From CAG-791 sp963655255 (GTDB lineage: Bacteria; Bacillota; Clostridia; Lachnospirales; Lachnospiraceae), in the NCBI GenBank assembly GCA_963655255.1, contig CAVKEB010000005.1, forward strand, positions 75,984 to 139,983: a stretch of DNA of 64,000 bases, in the 5' to 3' direction. This document shows positions 8,249 to 16,499 of this stretch, one piece after another. The first letter of the stretch is position 1; each line of letters opens with the position of its first letter. The position numbers and the translations under genes were made by a program. The notes under the pieces are model-generated. The model did not search any database. It saw only the letters and a program-made list of their open reading frames with translations, and was not told where the DNA came from.

Positions 8249-9130
8249 CTACCGGAACACGGACTGCACATAGATCATGGCATCCCGCAGCGCCCCCAGC
8301 GATCCGTCCTCTGCCTTTCCCATCTCTACGGAAACAAATCCGTCATAACCTTCTTCCCTAAGGAGCGCATTCAGCTCCCGGTGAAGCGGCCTTTCCTGAA
8401 CCGGCTTCAGCCCGGGTTCACTGATATGAACATGATTGACAAGGTGGATCCGCCCCTTCAGCCCGTCGCAGTTTTCTCCGCCGACGAGCATCGTCCCGAC
8501 ATCCAGATTCAGCAGAAATCCTCCGGAATCCACGCGCTCCACCAGGTCCAGCGCTTCTTCCGTGGTATTGATAAAATTCGTATGGTACATCGGCGGATTG
8601 GCTTCCATACCGATCACCGTCCCGCGCGTCCGTGCGTATTCCCCGAGTTCGCGGAAAAACCGGACCGCCGTCTCCATCCATCCGGATTCCTGCCCGCCTC
8701 CGCCGTTCCGTCCTTCCGCATCCATCGCTTCACGGCCGTTTTCTGTCCTGTCACCGGCCCTTGTTTCACTTTTGCCTGGAAGGCAGCGATTCCGCGGGCA
8801 TCCGAAGACCAGATTGCGGCATCCAACTGCAGCGGCAAAATCAATGGCCGCCTTTGTATATGCGGTGAGAAGCTTCCGCTCCTCTTCGGTACCGAACAGC
8901 CTTTCCGTTCTTCCATACCAGATGGACTGCATGGACGGCACCGAAAAGCCGCACTCCTCCTTCAGTCTCTCTGCCCATTCCGCGGCCTCCCTCCGGTGTT
9001 CATAGGGAGCCTCCGGAAAAATTCTGGTCGGTGCGATCTCAAGTCCTTCGAAGCCGCACTCCCGCATCCATCCGTAAACCGTCTCATCCTGACGTTCTGT
9101 CCATGCAATATTGGAAATGGAAAGTTTCAT
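8249..9130 (-). CDS. Sugar phosphate isomerase/epimerase family protein (TIM barrel)
   Basis: A 293-residue xylose-isomerase-like TIM barrel starting MKLSISNIAWT; the ATG overlaps the upstream stop (ATGA), so it is translationally coupled to the large membrane protein gene. Diagnostic segments are GFEGLEIAPTRIF near the N terminus, GCRNLVFGCPRNR, VIGMEANPPMYHTNFINTTEEA with the metal-ligand Glu, LNLDVGTM, VNHVHISEP with the His ligand, and FVSVEMG. Residues about 125-160 form a Gly/Arg/Glu-rich insertion that looks like a loop extension. In this operon it may make a precursor sugar for the surface glycan, but the substrate is not predictable. Confidence 0.85.
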   Translation of the reverse strand: MKLSISNIAWTERQDETVYGWMRECGFEGLEIAPTRIFPEAPYEHRREAAEWAERLKEECGFSVPSMQSIWYGRTERLFGTEEERKLLTAYTKAAIDFAAAVGCRNLVFGCPRNRCLPGKSETRAGDRTENGREAMDAEGRNGGGGQESGWMETAVRFFRELGEYARTRGTVIGMEANPPMYHTNFINTTEEALDLVERVDSGGFLLNLDVGTMLVGGENCDGLKGRIHLVNHVHISEPGLKPVQERPLHRELNALLREEGYDGFVSVEMGKAEDGSLGALRDAMIYVQSVFR

Positions 9131-11355
9131 AGTTCTCCGACGCTCCTGTGATTTTCCTGCTCCCGCAGCCAATGAATCAAATGCCGTAAAATGATATAGA
9201 AGCAGCTCTGCACGAAGCCGAAATACCACAGGACGAAGTTCATATGCGTGTGCACACAGGAATGTGATTTGGCCAGCACAAACCAGCTGACCGATGTCAC
9301 AAAGAAGACGGCGTACCATGCAGCCTCACGTACATTCAGGTGCTTCCTTCGCACATCCCATGCCATCAGCGCAAGAGGAATCAGGCAAAGGAGCGGGAAC
9401 AGATTGCCGCCGATGCCGGTAATGACCTCCGTCTTGAAATGAAAATACTTGCAGAGCGTTTCCCACGCCGATGCCGTCAGCGCATACTGCTCAAAATACG
9501 GAAGATTCTCAAACGCATTGAGATCCGCCCCATAGGTTCTGCGAAGAACATCCTCCTGAATGATCAGGTGGATTCCCTCCGTGAGGCTTCCGCCGGATTT
9601 TACCGGTGCGTGAATGCAGATGGCTGCCGCAAAGCCAAGAAGAGCCGAGACCCCCAGAAGGAAAATGGTGCGGAACAGGAGCCCTGCCCTTTCCCGGTCC
9701 TTTTTCGCCAGCGCGGTGAAAAATTCCCCCGCAGGGAAAGCAATCGCGCCCAGCATGATCGTTGTAATGTACTCATAGCCGCACAGACATTTGATCATAA
9801 CGGCGAGAAATACGAATCCGTAGGAGAAAATCCTGCAGACTCTCCGGTCCAGCTTCCACAGGCAGAACAGTCCTGCCGCCATCGGAAGAAACCATGTAAA
9901 CTCCACCCAGTACAGGTTGTTGGCAAAGTTCACGACCCAGGGAGAGAGCAGAAAAACCGCATAGAAGATCATGCCCATCAGTCTGCCGCAGGTTTTGCAG
10001 ACAAGCAGGGCCACCAGAAGAAGAACCGCTCCCGCAGCCAGTGCACACCAGGTCCGGAGAAGATCCAGATCGACGCTTGCCAGATGCTGAAATACCTTCC
10101 CCTGCAGTCCATACTGGCTTCCGTACGCCTCCGCCACTTTCTCCGGAACCGGATTCTCCTCCGCATCGAGGACAGATGCCTCTGTAAGGCTTCCCAGTTT
10201 CGCTTCATCCATCGGGCTGTCGATGTCCAGTACCACGGTCATCCAGTCTTCGCTTTCGTCTTCCGTGACCGCGAGGATCTGACTCGTCTCACCATCTGCA
10301 AACCGGATAAAATTCCCGGGGACGGCATACTGCTCTGTATAAGCCGATACCCGGAGCCGGATGGCAGGATCTGTCCGATGATACCCGTCCAGCCAGTCAT
10401 CATCCGTAGGATAATCCGTCTCGGACCCTTCCGTCCCCTGCAGTGTATCCAGCTTGATCAGTCCGGTTCCGGACGGATTGGGGACTCCCTCCTGCACCGC
10501 CTCAATCGCCTGTGTCACCAGCCTCTCGCTGTCCGCCTGAAAATCCTCAAAAGAATCATTGTTCCCGTCCAGAGAATTGAAACTGTAATTCCAGGCAAGC
10601 ACCGTCATCAGAATCAGAAGGATGCCCCCTCTTCGCAGAGCATTCTTTCTGTTCCCGTAAAAAGGCTTCTTCTCCTGCTTTTCCGTGCTCTCCTCGCAGG
10701 AAACGTTGCCGGAAACGTTCTGTTTTCCCGGCCCTTTTCTGTCTCCCCGGGCAAGGAAAGACGCAAGAACCAGCATCCCTCCGATCACGAACAGGGTGAT
10801 CAGAAGCCGCTCCGAATCCGAAAAGTCCGGTTTTGCATACGCATAGCCGATCAGGAGACTGTCTTCTGTGCTCTCCTCCATCCGGAAAGCGGAATCCACC
10901 AGAATCAGAGACGGCACCGTCCCGCAGTCCTTCGCGGCAATCTCCAGCCGGTATGTCTCTCCCTTTCGAAGGTTTCCCTTCATCTGCACCTTGTAGGCAT
11001 GCTCATTTTTTACCTCAGAAAGGTCTGCCTCCCCGGAGCTTACAAGGGCGCCTCCGGCGTCCCGGATCTGAAGAGCAAGGCTCCCCGTATTGTTCTCCGA
11101 CTGATTCTCCAGATACAGAACGACTCCCGCAAAATGATCCTCCACGGGCGTGAATTCCAGAGAATACGTCCCCTCGGAAAGATCCCAGGTCCCCAGAATG
11201 GAATCCGCGCCTACATTCTCATACGGTCTTGCATCCGTGAAATATCCGTGGAAAAACGACTTTGTCACATCCAGCCGGAACAGAAAAATCACTGCTGCCA
11301 AAAGGAATATGACAATCCCGATTTTCTTTCCGTCCGGTCTTTTTTTCTGCTGCAT
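9127..11355 (-). CDS. Large polytopic membrane protein with outside beta domain (surface glycan operon)
   Basis: About 742 residues from the ATG at 11355 (MQQKKRPDGKK), chosen because GAGGTATCAGG directly precedes it; an upstream in-frame start at 11403 would include decayed repeat sequence. One membrane helix is followed by a beta-rich outside domain (about residues 35-165; LGTWDLSEGTYSLEFTP), a helix, a loop, and a second helix. Next is an outside region with NSLDGNNDSFEDFQADSERL (about 255) and a C-terminal block of seven to eight helices. The layout resembles large membrane proteins of polysaccharide loci with a GT-C-like membrane half. No catalytic motif can be assigned with confidence. 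Confidence 0.75.
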   Translation of the reverse strand: MQQKKRPDGKKIGIVIFLLAAVIFLFRLDVTKSFFHGYFTDARPYENVGADSILGTWDLSEGTYSLEFTPVEDHFAGVVLYLENQSENNTGSLALQIRDAGGALVSSGEADLSEVKNEHAYKVQMKGNLRKGETYRLEIAAKDCGTVPSLILVDSAFRMEESTEDSLLIGYAYAKPDFSDSERLLITLFVIGGMLVLASFLARGDRKGPGKQNVSGNVSCEESTEKQEKKPFYGNRKNALRRGGILLILMTVLAWNYSFNSLDGNNDSFEDFQADSERLVTQAIEAVQEGVPNPSGTGLIKLDTLQGTEGSETDYPTDDDWLDGYHRTDPAIRLRVSAYTEQYAVPGNFIRFADGETSQILAVTEDESEDWMTVVLDIDSPMDEAKLGSLTEASVLDAEENPVPEKVAEAYGSQYGLQGKVFQHLASVDLDLLRTWCALAAGAVLLLVALLVCKTCGRLMGMIFYAVFLLSPWVVNFANNLYWVEFTWFLPMAAGLFCLWKLDRRVCRIFSYGFVFLAVMIKCLCGYEYITTIMLGAIAFPAGEFFTALAKKDRERAGLLFRTIFLLGVSALLGFAAAICIHAPVKSGGSLTEGIHLIIQEDVLRRTYGADLNAFENLPYFEQYALTASAWETLCKYFHFKTEVITGIGGNLFPLLCLIPLALMAWDVRRKHLNVREAAWYAVFFVTSVSWFVLAKSHSCVHTHMNFVLWYFGFVQSCFYIILRHLIHWLREQENHRSVGEL

Positions 11356-11448
11356 CCTGATACCTCGCTGAAGCGAACCCTTGTTTTTCCCGAAAACGTG
11401 CACTGTTCCGGATTTTCTCTACCGCAAACCCGGAAATACTTTTGTCTC

Positions 11449-12369
11449 TCATCCGGCTTCTTTTTCCACAAACATCCGGATTGCCCGAAGGACATTGTCC
11501 TTGTCCATGATATATCCGTTCCTCCCGCCGAACTGACAGTCATACACGGTTCGGTAATCGTAGGCCGCCGGTGTGCCCGCAAGCTCATTGCAGAAATCCT
11601 GTCCCGTCAGGTACCGGTACACCTCTCCCGCCGTCACCGGCTCCGTTGCCGGATGCCAGAGACGAAGGTCCAGTTCCAGTGCTGTCTGAATGTCCGCCCA
11701 GAGCCTTGACAAATCATAGAACTGATAGCTGCTCCTGCTGTCCGTGAAGTTGAGTGCCGTAAAGCCAAGGCTCTGGAACGTTCCCTTCAGCTCCCGCTTT
11801 TCTTCTTCCGATGCCTGCAGGCGGTAAAATCCATTGTCCTGCCGCGCGTAAACCTTCCGAAGTCCCGGTTCCCTTCCCGCGAGCTCCTCGAATTTATTCT
11901 CTTTCAGCATGAACGGGACAACGTGCAGGTAATCATAGATAAAATTCTTCTTGATTCCCTTCCCGAAAAGCCCCGGGAGACGAATGATCAACGCATCCGG
12001 GTATTCCTCCCGCACCCGGCACTCCAGCTGATAACGGTCATAGCCATAGGCCTGCAGGCCCTCCGTCTCAATTTCCGTCGTTTCATCCACACCGACCGGG
12101 TTCCGGAAAACATCAATGGTGGAAATCAAAACCAGCTTCTTCGGCCCGATTCTCCGGATATTCTCCTCTGCCTGCAGGATCAGCTCCATGTCCTTTTCCG
12201 GCTCGTTGTTTGCCAGATATTTCTCCGCGCGAAGTCCCGCGTAGACAAGAAGCTCCGGCCCGGTTCCATAGGCCTCTTCAATATTCTTGGAATTGTATAA
12301 GCCGTCAAACCGGCCCTCCGCACAGATGTTGCCGCCGACAAAGCCCGTGTATCCTACCAGTGAATTCAA
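11449..12369 (-). CDS. NAD-dependent epimerase/dehydratase-like protein
   Basis: A 306-residue Rossmann protein. The nucleotide-binding glycine motif GYTGFVGGN is at the very N terminus, so the start is best placed at the TTG at 12369, preceded by GAGG and nine bases; that ribosome site is the tip of repeat R5. An earlier in-frame ATG at 12486 would only add repeat-derived residues. KLVLISTIDVF and YGYDRYQLE correspond to the Ser/Thr and YxxxK region of short-chain dehydrogenases, but the YxxxK Lys is replaced (YDRYQ), so activity is uncertain. It lies between the GT2 and the large membrane protein genes of the same operon. Confidence 0.82.
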   Translation of the reverse strand: MNSLVGYTGFVGGNICAEGRFDGLYNSKNIEEAYGTGPELLVYAGLRAEKYLANNEPEKDMELILQAEENIRRIGPKKLVLISTIDVFRNPVGVDETTEIETEGLQAYGYDRYQLECRVREEYPDALIIRLPGLFGKGIKKNFIYDYLHVVPFMLKENKFEELAGREPGLRKVYARQDNGFYRLQASEEEKRELKGTFQSLGFTALNFTDSRSSYQFYDLSRLWADIQTALELDLRLWHPATEPVTAGEVYRYLTGQDFCNELAGTPAAYDYRTVYDCQFGGRNGYIMDKDNVLRAIRMFVEKEAG

Positions 12370-12515
12370 TATTTTATACCTCGTTGAGGCAAAATCCGCG
12401 ATACCAGAGAGAATTTCGCGAAGTCGAATTCTCTCTGTATACAGAGTGCCGCCAAGCGGCACTCTAGCAGGAGAAGATGTCATCAAGCATCTTCGAGTGC
12501 AGCGGTTTTGCCGAA
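12370..12515. repeat. Modular palindromic repeat, copy R5, three-hairpin form
   Basis: This fills the gap between the GT2 gene and the epimerase-like gene. Order on plus: TTATACCTCGTTGAGG, GGCAAAATCCGC, AGAGAGAATTTCGC...GAATTCTCTCT, AGAGTGCCGC-CAA-GCGGCACTCT, GAAGATGTCATCAAGCATCTTC, then GCGGTTTTGCC-GAATGC. The outer stem GGCAAAATCCGC / GCGGTTTTGCC encloses the three hairpins. It is the same cargo as R2. On the minus strand its end reads GAGGTATAAAATA before the TTG start. Confidence 0.9.
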
Positions 12516-12521
12516 TGCTCC

Positions 12522-13532
12522 CTATTTTGTCAGCTTCTCAATGCTCTCGAAGCTGTAATGCTTTCTCTTAAAGACCATATCCACCAGAAGCTGCAGATAT
12601 TTCACAATAATCGTCAGGATTCCGAACAGCCCGAAGAAGGCCACCGACAGGAACAAAATGGTCGTCGTCCAGCCCTCCACCGGATGGATCACAAAATAAG
12701 TCACAAGGGAATACACCGTCATAAAGATGGACATCAGCATCATCACGACCGTCATCGTCATGGAGAAGCGGTATCCGACCTCCGTAAACAGAATCAGCGC
12801 ATCCGCCGCAAGGTCCAGACGATAGCGCTGTTCCTTCCGGTCCCGTCCTCTTCTGTCCCGCGGTGACCGCGCGGCCGTTCCCTCCGGTTCGCCCTGGGAG
12901 CCCTTTTTCCCCGGATGCTCCTCCACCTCGTAGCGGATGCAGTCCGTCTTCAGGCCGCAGTTGGCATACAGTGCCTTCCGGTAGGGAGCCGTCTTGTTCA
13001 TCGAGCTCACCCGGTTGATCACCCGCCTGCTCAGAACCCGGAAGCTCTCTGTATTCATGCGGTACGAAACGGCCGCAAACTTCGCAAAGATCCGGTAAAA
13101 CAGCCGGGAGGACAGCCGCTCCTTCCGATTCGGCGAGGCGCTGACAATGTCATAGCCCTCCAGCGAGTGACGGTAGATTTTCATGATGACGGACGGATCG
13201 AAATCCGGAACCGTATTGTCGAACTCGAATACAAAATCCCCGATTGCAAGATCCATCCCAGCATCCATGGCCAGCTCCAGACCGTGATAATAGCTCATGT
13301 TCACAACGGAGATGCTGGTCTTCACCGCCCTTTTGCTGACATCCCGGATGACCGGAAGACTCTCGTCCTCCGAGCTGTCATTGACGCAGATGATCTCCGA
13401 ATGCTCGAAATTCTGCTCCATAACCTCCATCACCATACCGAGAAATGCTGCAATCCGGTCCCCGGCATTGTGAACGTAGATGACGGCAGAGACGAAATTC
13501 TGCTCTTTATTGTTTACGATCTTCTCATTCAT
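12522..13532 (-). CDS. Family 2 glycosyltransferase with two C-terminal membrane helices (GtrB/DPM-like)
   Basis: A 336-residue protein starting MNEKIVNNKEQ at 13532. The GT-A domain shows FVSAVIYVHNAGDRIAAFL, SEIICVNDSSEDES and DFVFEFDNTVPDFD, where the metal-binding DxD is FDN. A Lys/Arg/Gly-rich loop (about residues 210-235) links it to two membrane helices (about 255-310), as in GtrB-type polyprenyl-phosphate glycosyltransferases. It probably loads a sugar on undecaprenyl phosphate at the cytosolic face for the GT-C proteins of this operon. It starts 45 bases after the flavoenzyme gene. Confidence 0.88.
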   Translation of the reverse strand: MNEKIVNNKEQNFVSAVIYVHNAGDRIAAFLGMVMEVMEQNFEHSEIICVNDSSEDESLPVIRDVSKRAVKTSISVVNMSYYHGLELAMDAGMDLAIGDFVFEFDNTVPDFDPSVIMKIYRHSLEGYDIVSASPNRKERLSSRLFYRIFAKFAAVSYRMNTESFRVLSRRVINRVSSMNKTAPYRKALYANCGLKTDCIRYEVEEHPGKKGSQGEPEGTAARSPRDRRGRDRKEQRYRLDLAADALILFTEVGYRFSMTMTVVMMLMSIFMTVYSLVTYFVIHPVEGWTTTILFLSVAFFGLFGILTIIVKYLQLLVDMVFKRKHYSFESIEKLTK

Positions 13533-13577
13533 ACCTGTCTGTATCTCCAAAGGTTCCCGCTTCGCTTTTTACGGAAA

Positions 13578-14732
13578 TCAGTCTTCTCCCAGCACCGCAT
13601 CCAGATCGTAAACGGTATTGATCTTCCCTGACAGGACGCTGACAAAGGTCGGATTTTCCGAGAATTTTCGGATCACCGTCGGCCTCGAATCGTCAATTTC
13701 CGAGCTCATCAGAATCGGCTTCATGGAAAAGAGCGACTCCCGGTAATCAAACTCATATTCATCGCGCAGATACTTGCGCGCAAGATTGGCCATGTAGGGG
13801 AAGGCCGTCTGCGGCCGGGCCGGGCAGTCATTGCAGTTGCCGAGTCTCTCTTCCGAGCAGTGTCCCCGGCTTTCCTTCTGACAGGAAAAGGAGGGAACCT
13901 CCGCATAGCTTGTCGTGTGCGGCGTGAAGGTTACCGACGTCAGCGAATGAAGTCCCGTCTTCCCAAACGGCATGATGGAGAAAAACGGCCCGTCCATCAC
14001 GGTAAAGCCGATCTTCTTCAGCTTCTCATTCACATCGCAGAGAATGATCTCACACAGCTCATACTTGATACCAAAAGGCTCGAAGCCCGCCATCCGGTTG
14101 ATCTGATTGGTTCCGGCATAGGTGGCATTCAGCACAAAGGGTGCGGAAGCCTCACATTCCCCCGACTCCCCGGCTCTTTGAAAACGGATTCGGTACCGGT
14201 CCGTGAGTCTTTCAACGGCCCCGATCTCTGCTCCAAAGCACAGATCGCACTCCTTCCCGAAGGGTTCCAGCTCCCGCAGAAAATAATCCCGCAGAATCCG
14301 CGCGTCATAGGTATATTCTCTCGTGCGGAATACTCCGTCGCACATTCCCTCTTTGAAATACTTCCCGACCGGCAGCTCCTCGCAGGGAATTCCTGCCGCG
14401 CGGCAGAATTTCTCAAACTGCTCCCCGCTCGACCAGGAATACTGGCTGGATGTGGCATAGATCTGTTCAAATTCGCGGTTGATACAGAAACCGTAGTCCC
14501 GGTTGAAGCGCTCGAAATACCCGGCAGATTTGATTGCGGTGGATAAGGACCGCGGATAATGATACCCCTGATGGACCCTCGCCTGATTGATGTAGGTCGC
14601 CCGCAGAAAGGGTTGCCGGTCACACTCCAGAACGAGCACGTGCTGGCCCCTTTTGCAGCAGAACAAAGCCGCATACAGTCCGTACAGACCGGCTCCTATG
14701 ATGATCCTGTCATACTGCTTCGTTTCCGGCAT
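13578..14732 (-). CDS. FAD-dependent oxidoreductase of a surface glycan operon
   Basis: A 384-residue flavoprotein. The FAD motif YDRIIIGAGLYGLYAALFC lies at the N terminus and a strand ending in VLECD closes the Rossmann fold; the DAO-like NAxYAGTNQIN segment is at about residue 225. A cysteine group (CSEERLGNCNDC, about 300) could bind metal. The ATG at 14732 has AGGAGAGG upstream. It is the first gene of the minus-strand operon down to 3986. Flavoenzymes at such positions include UDP-galactopyranose-mutase-like and amino-sugar oxidases, but I cannot name the substrate. Confidence 0.82.
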   Translation of the reverse strand: MPETKQYDRIIIGAGLYGLYAALFCCKRGQHVLVLECDRQPFLRATYINQARVHQGYHYPRSLSTAIKSAGYFERFNRDYGFCINREFEQIYATSSQYSWSSGEQFEKFCRAAGIPCEELPVGKYFKEGMCDGVFRTREYTYDARILRDYFLRELEPFGKECDLCFGAEIGAVERLTDRYRIRFQRAGESGECEASAPFVLNATYAGTNQINRMAGFEPFGIKYELCEIILCDVNEKLKKIGFTVMDGPFFSIMPFGKTGLHSLTSVTFTPHTTSYAEVPSFSCQKESRGHCSEERLGNCNDCPARPQTAFPYMANLARKYLRDEYEFDYRESLFSMKPILMSSEIDDSRPTVIRKFSENPTFVSVLSGKINTVYDLDAVLGED

Positions 14733-14872
14733 TTCCGGCTCTTCCCCTCTCCTGCTCTTCGTCCCGATGCCGCAGGGCGTCTTCCGCTTCCTGCCGCATG
14801 ATAGTTCTCTGATCGTTCCCCGACATGCCTGTCCTGTATCTGCAGGCACGCCTCATCCGGGCAAACACATTT

Positions 14873-14881
14873 ATTTTACCA
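14873..14881 (-). promoter_or_regulatory. Possible extended -10 promoter of the first glycan operon
   Basis: On the minus strand TGGTAAAAT forms an extended -10, located between the rnf terminator and the flavoenzyme start, about 140 bases upstream of that start. No good -35 is visible. It is the best promoter candidate for the operon running from 14732 down to 3986. Confidence 0.4.
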
Positions 14882-14895
14882 CAAGCGCGAAGCGC

Positions 14896-14928
14896 AAAAA
14901 AGGCGGCGGAGATTTCTCTCCGCCGTCT
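14896..14928 (-). terminator. Intrinsic terminator after rnfB
   Basis: On the minus strand GACGGCGGAGA-GAAA-TCTCCGCCGCC is followed by six T. The stem has about 11 pairs with a GNRA-type loop and lies about 130 bases past the rnfB stop. It should end the rnf transcript. The rest of the 14733-15056 gap shows nothing else apart from the promoter candidate. Confidence 0.85.
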
Positions 14929-15056
14929 CATTCTCATGATATGCCGTTCTGCACATACCGTCCTGTTTCTTGCTCTGCAATACATCTGCGCCGTTATGAA
15001 TCCACGGAAGCGGTCCTTGCCCGGCTGTACCTTCACATGATACCGGAGCTGCCGTA

Positions 15057-15872
15057 TTATGCCTTCTTCGCCAGATCCAGAATGGCGTGCTTGGGACACT
15101 TCGCTGCGCACTCGCCGCAGCCGACGCATTTGGCAGGATCAATGACCGCCACGTTGTCGACCACATGAACAGCATCGTGCTGGCAGGTCCGCTCACACAT
15201 CCGGCATGCGATGCAGGAGGTCTTGCAGACCGCCATGGCTGCCTTGCCGAGATCCTTATTGGAGCACTGGACGAACACCTTCTCCGAAACAGGCTTCAGG
15301 GAAATCAGGTGCTGCGGGCAGGTCTTGATGCACTTGCCGCAGGCCGTGCAGACCTCCGGGTTGACCACTGCGACACCGTCACAGAGATGAATGGCGTCGA
15401 ATTCACAGGCATTCACGCAGTCCCCGAGGCCGATGCAGCCGTAAGGACATTCCTTCGATCCGCCAAAGAGCGTCTTTGCCGCCGCGCAGCTCTCCACTCT
15501 TCCGGAGTATTCATACAGCGATTTTGCGTTCTGCTTCGTGCCGTTACAGGCAACGAAGGACACCTGACGCTCCACATCGCCTGCCGAGGTTCCGAGAACC
15601 GCGGCGAGCTTTGCCGCAACCGCCGGGCCGCCGACCGCACACTTCGTGCAGGGAACCGGCTCCGCAGCGTCCTTGTTCGCAAGGGCATGCGCATAGTCGT
15701 CACAGCCTGCAAAGCCGCAGCCGCCGCAGTTCGCGCCGGGAAGCTGTGCACGCAGATCCAGGAAAAGCTGGTCCTCTTTCACGGCGAACACCTTCGACGC
15801 ATAGGACAGAAGGATTCCGGCAATCAGGCCGACCACGAGGATCAGAACAATTGCAATGATGATTAAGTTCAT
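15057..15872 (-). CDS. rnfB: Rnf complex subunit RnfB (ferredoxin-binding iron-sulfur protein)
   Basis: A 271-residue subunit of the ferredoxin:NAD oxidoreductase that pumps Na+ or H+. One N-terminal membrane helix is followed by the CGGCGFAGCDDYA cluster site (about residue 49), CTKC, and several ferredoxin motifs: CPYGCIGLGDCVNAC, CTACGKCIKTCPQ, CIACRMCERTCQ and CVGCGECAAKCPK. It is the last gene of the operon, 17 bases after rnfA, with GAGAGGTATCATT before the ATG. The terminator at 14896 follows. Confidence 0.97.
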   Translation of the reverse strand: MNLIIIAIVLILVVGLIAGILLSYASKVFAVKEDQLFLDLRAQLPGANCGGCGFAGCDDYAHALANKDAAEPVPCTKCAVGGPAVAAKLAAVLGTSAGDVERQVSFVACNGTKQNAKSLYEYSGRVESCAAAKTLFGGSKECPYGCIGLGDCVNACEFDAIHLCDGVAVVNPEVCTACGKCIKTCPQHLISLKPVSEKVFVQCSNKDLGKAAMAVCKTSCIACRMCERTCQHDAVHVVDNVAVIDPAKCVGCGECAAKCPKHAILDLAKKA

Positions 15873-15888
15873 AATGATACCTCTCTTT

Positions 15889-16497
15889 TCAGATCATTCC
15901 CGAAAATCCCATGAACGCCAAAGACAATATCGCCGCCGTCGTCAGAATAATCGGAACGCCCTGGAAGGCCTTCGGAACCGCGGACTGATCCTGCAGCTTG
16001 GTGCGGACGCCTGCCATGATCATCATGGCGAACCAGAAACCGAGGCCGCCGCCGAAGCCCTGCAGAATCGCATAGACATATGCCGCGCCGAAGGAGCCGA
16101 CCGCTGCCACCGTGTAGTCCTCGGTGTTGGAAATGCAGACACCCAGAACCGCGCAGTTTGTCGTAATCAGAGGAAGGTAAATGCCCAGTGACGTATACAG
16201 TGCGGGCATGTTCTTCTTCATGAACATCTCAATGAACTGTACCAGTGCCGCAATGACCAGAATGAAAACAACGGTCTGCAGATACTCGATGCCGCAGGAC
16301 AGAAGGAGCTGCTGGATCGGGAAGGTCACGATGGACGCAAGACCCATGACCAGCGTAACCGCAATGCCCATGCCCTTTGCGCTGTCCAGATCCTTGGAAA
16401 CGCCGAGGAACGGGCAGATGCCGAGGAATTGGGCCAGAGGATAGTTGTTGACAAGGACCATCGAGATGATGATCAGAATCATTTTCGTAAGGCTCAT
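15889..16497 (-). CDS. rnfA: Rnf complex subunit RnfA
   Basis: A 202-residue membrane subunit with six hydrophobic segments. Typical segments are NNYPLAQFLGICPFLGVSK and LITTNCAVLGVC; the latter holds the Cys that in RnfA/NqrE contributes to the intramembrane iron-sulfur centre together with the LGICPF Cys. The ATG at 16497 has AGGAGG ten bases upstream, inside the rnfE end. It pairs with RnfE in the membrane core. Confidence 0.96.
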   Translation of the reverse strand: MSLTKMILIIISMVLVNNYPLAQFLGICPFLGVSKDLDSAKGMGIAVTLVMGLASIVTFPIQQLLLSCGIEYLQTVVFILVIAALVQFIEMFMKKNMPALYTSLGIYLPLITTNCAVLGVCISNTEDYTVAAVGSFGAAYVYAILQGFGGGLGFWFAMMIMAGVRTKLQDQSAVPKAFQGVPIILTTAAILSLAFMGFSGMI

Positions 16498-16499
16498 GA

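Noticed and set aside
9340..11709. Long plus-strand open frame of 789 codons
   Set aside because: It is antisense to two well-supported minus-strand genes, has a low-complexity Arg/Gln/His-rich product with no recognisable domain, and is a by-product of codon bias. The same holds for 321-1391, 4442-5701, 19076-20128, 37036-38154, 54632-55738 and 56651-57844.
12370..12486. Upstream ATG at 12486 as start of the epimerase-like gene
   Set aside because: The added residues come from repeat R5, and the nucleotide-binding motif would be pushed far from the N terminus; the TTG at 12369 has a proper ribosome site.
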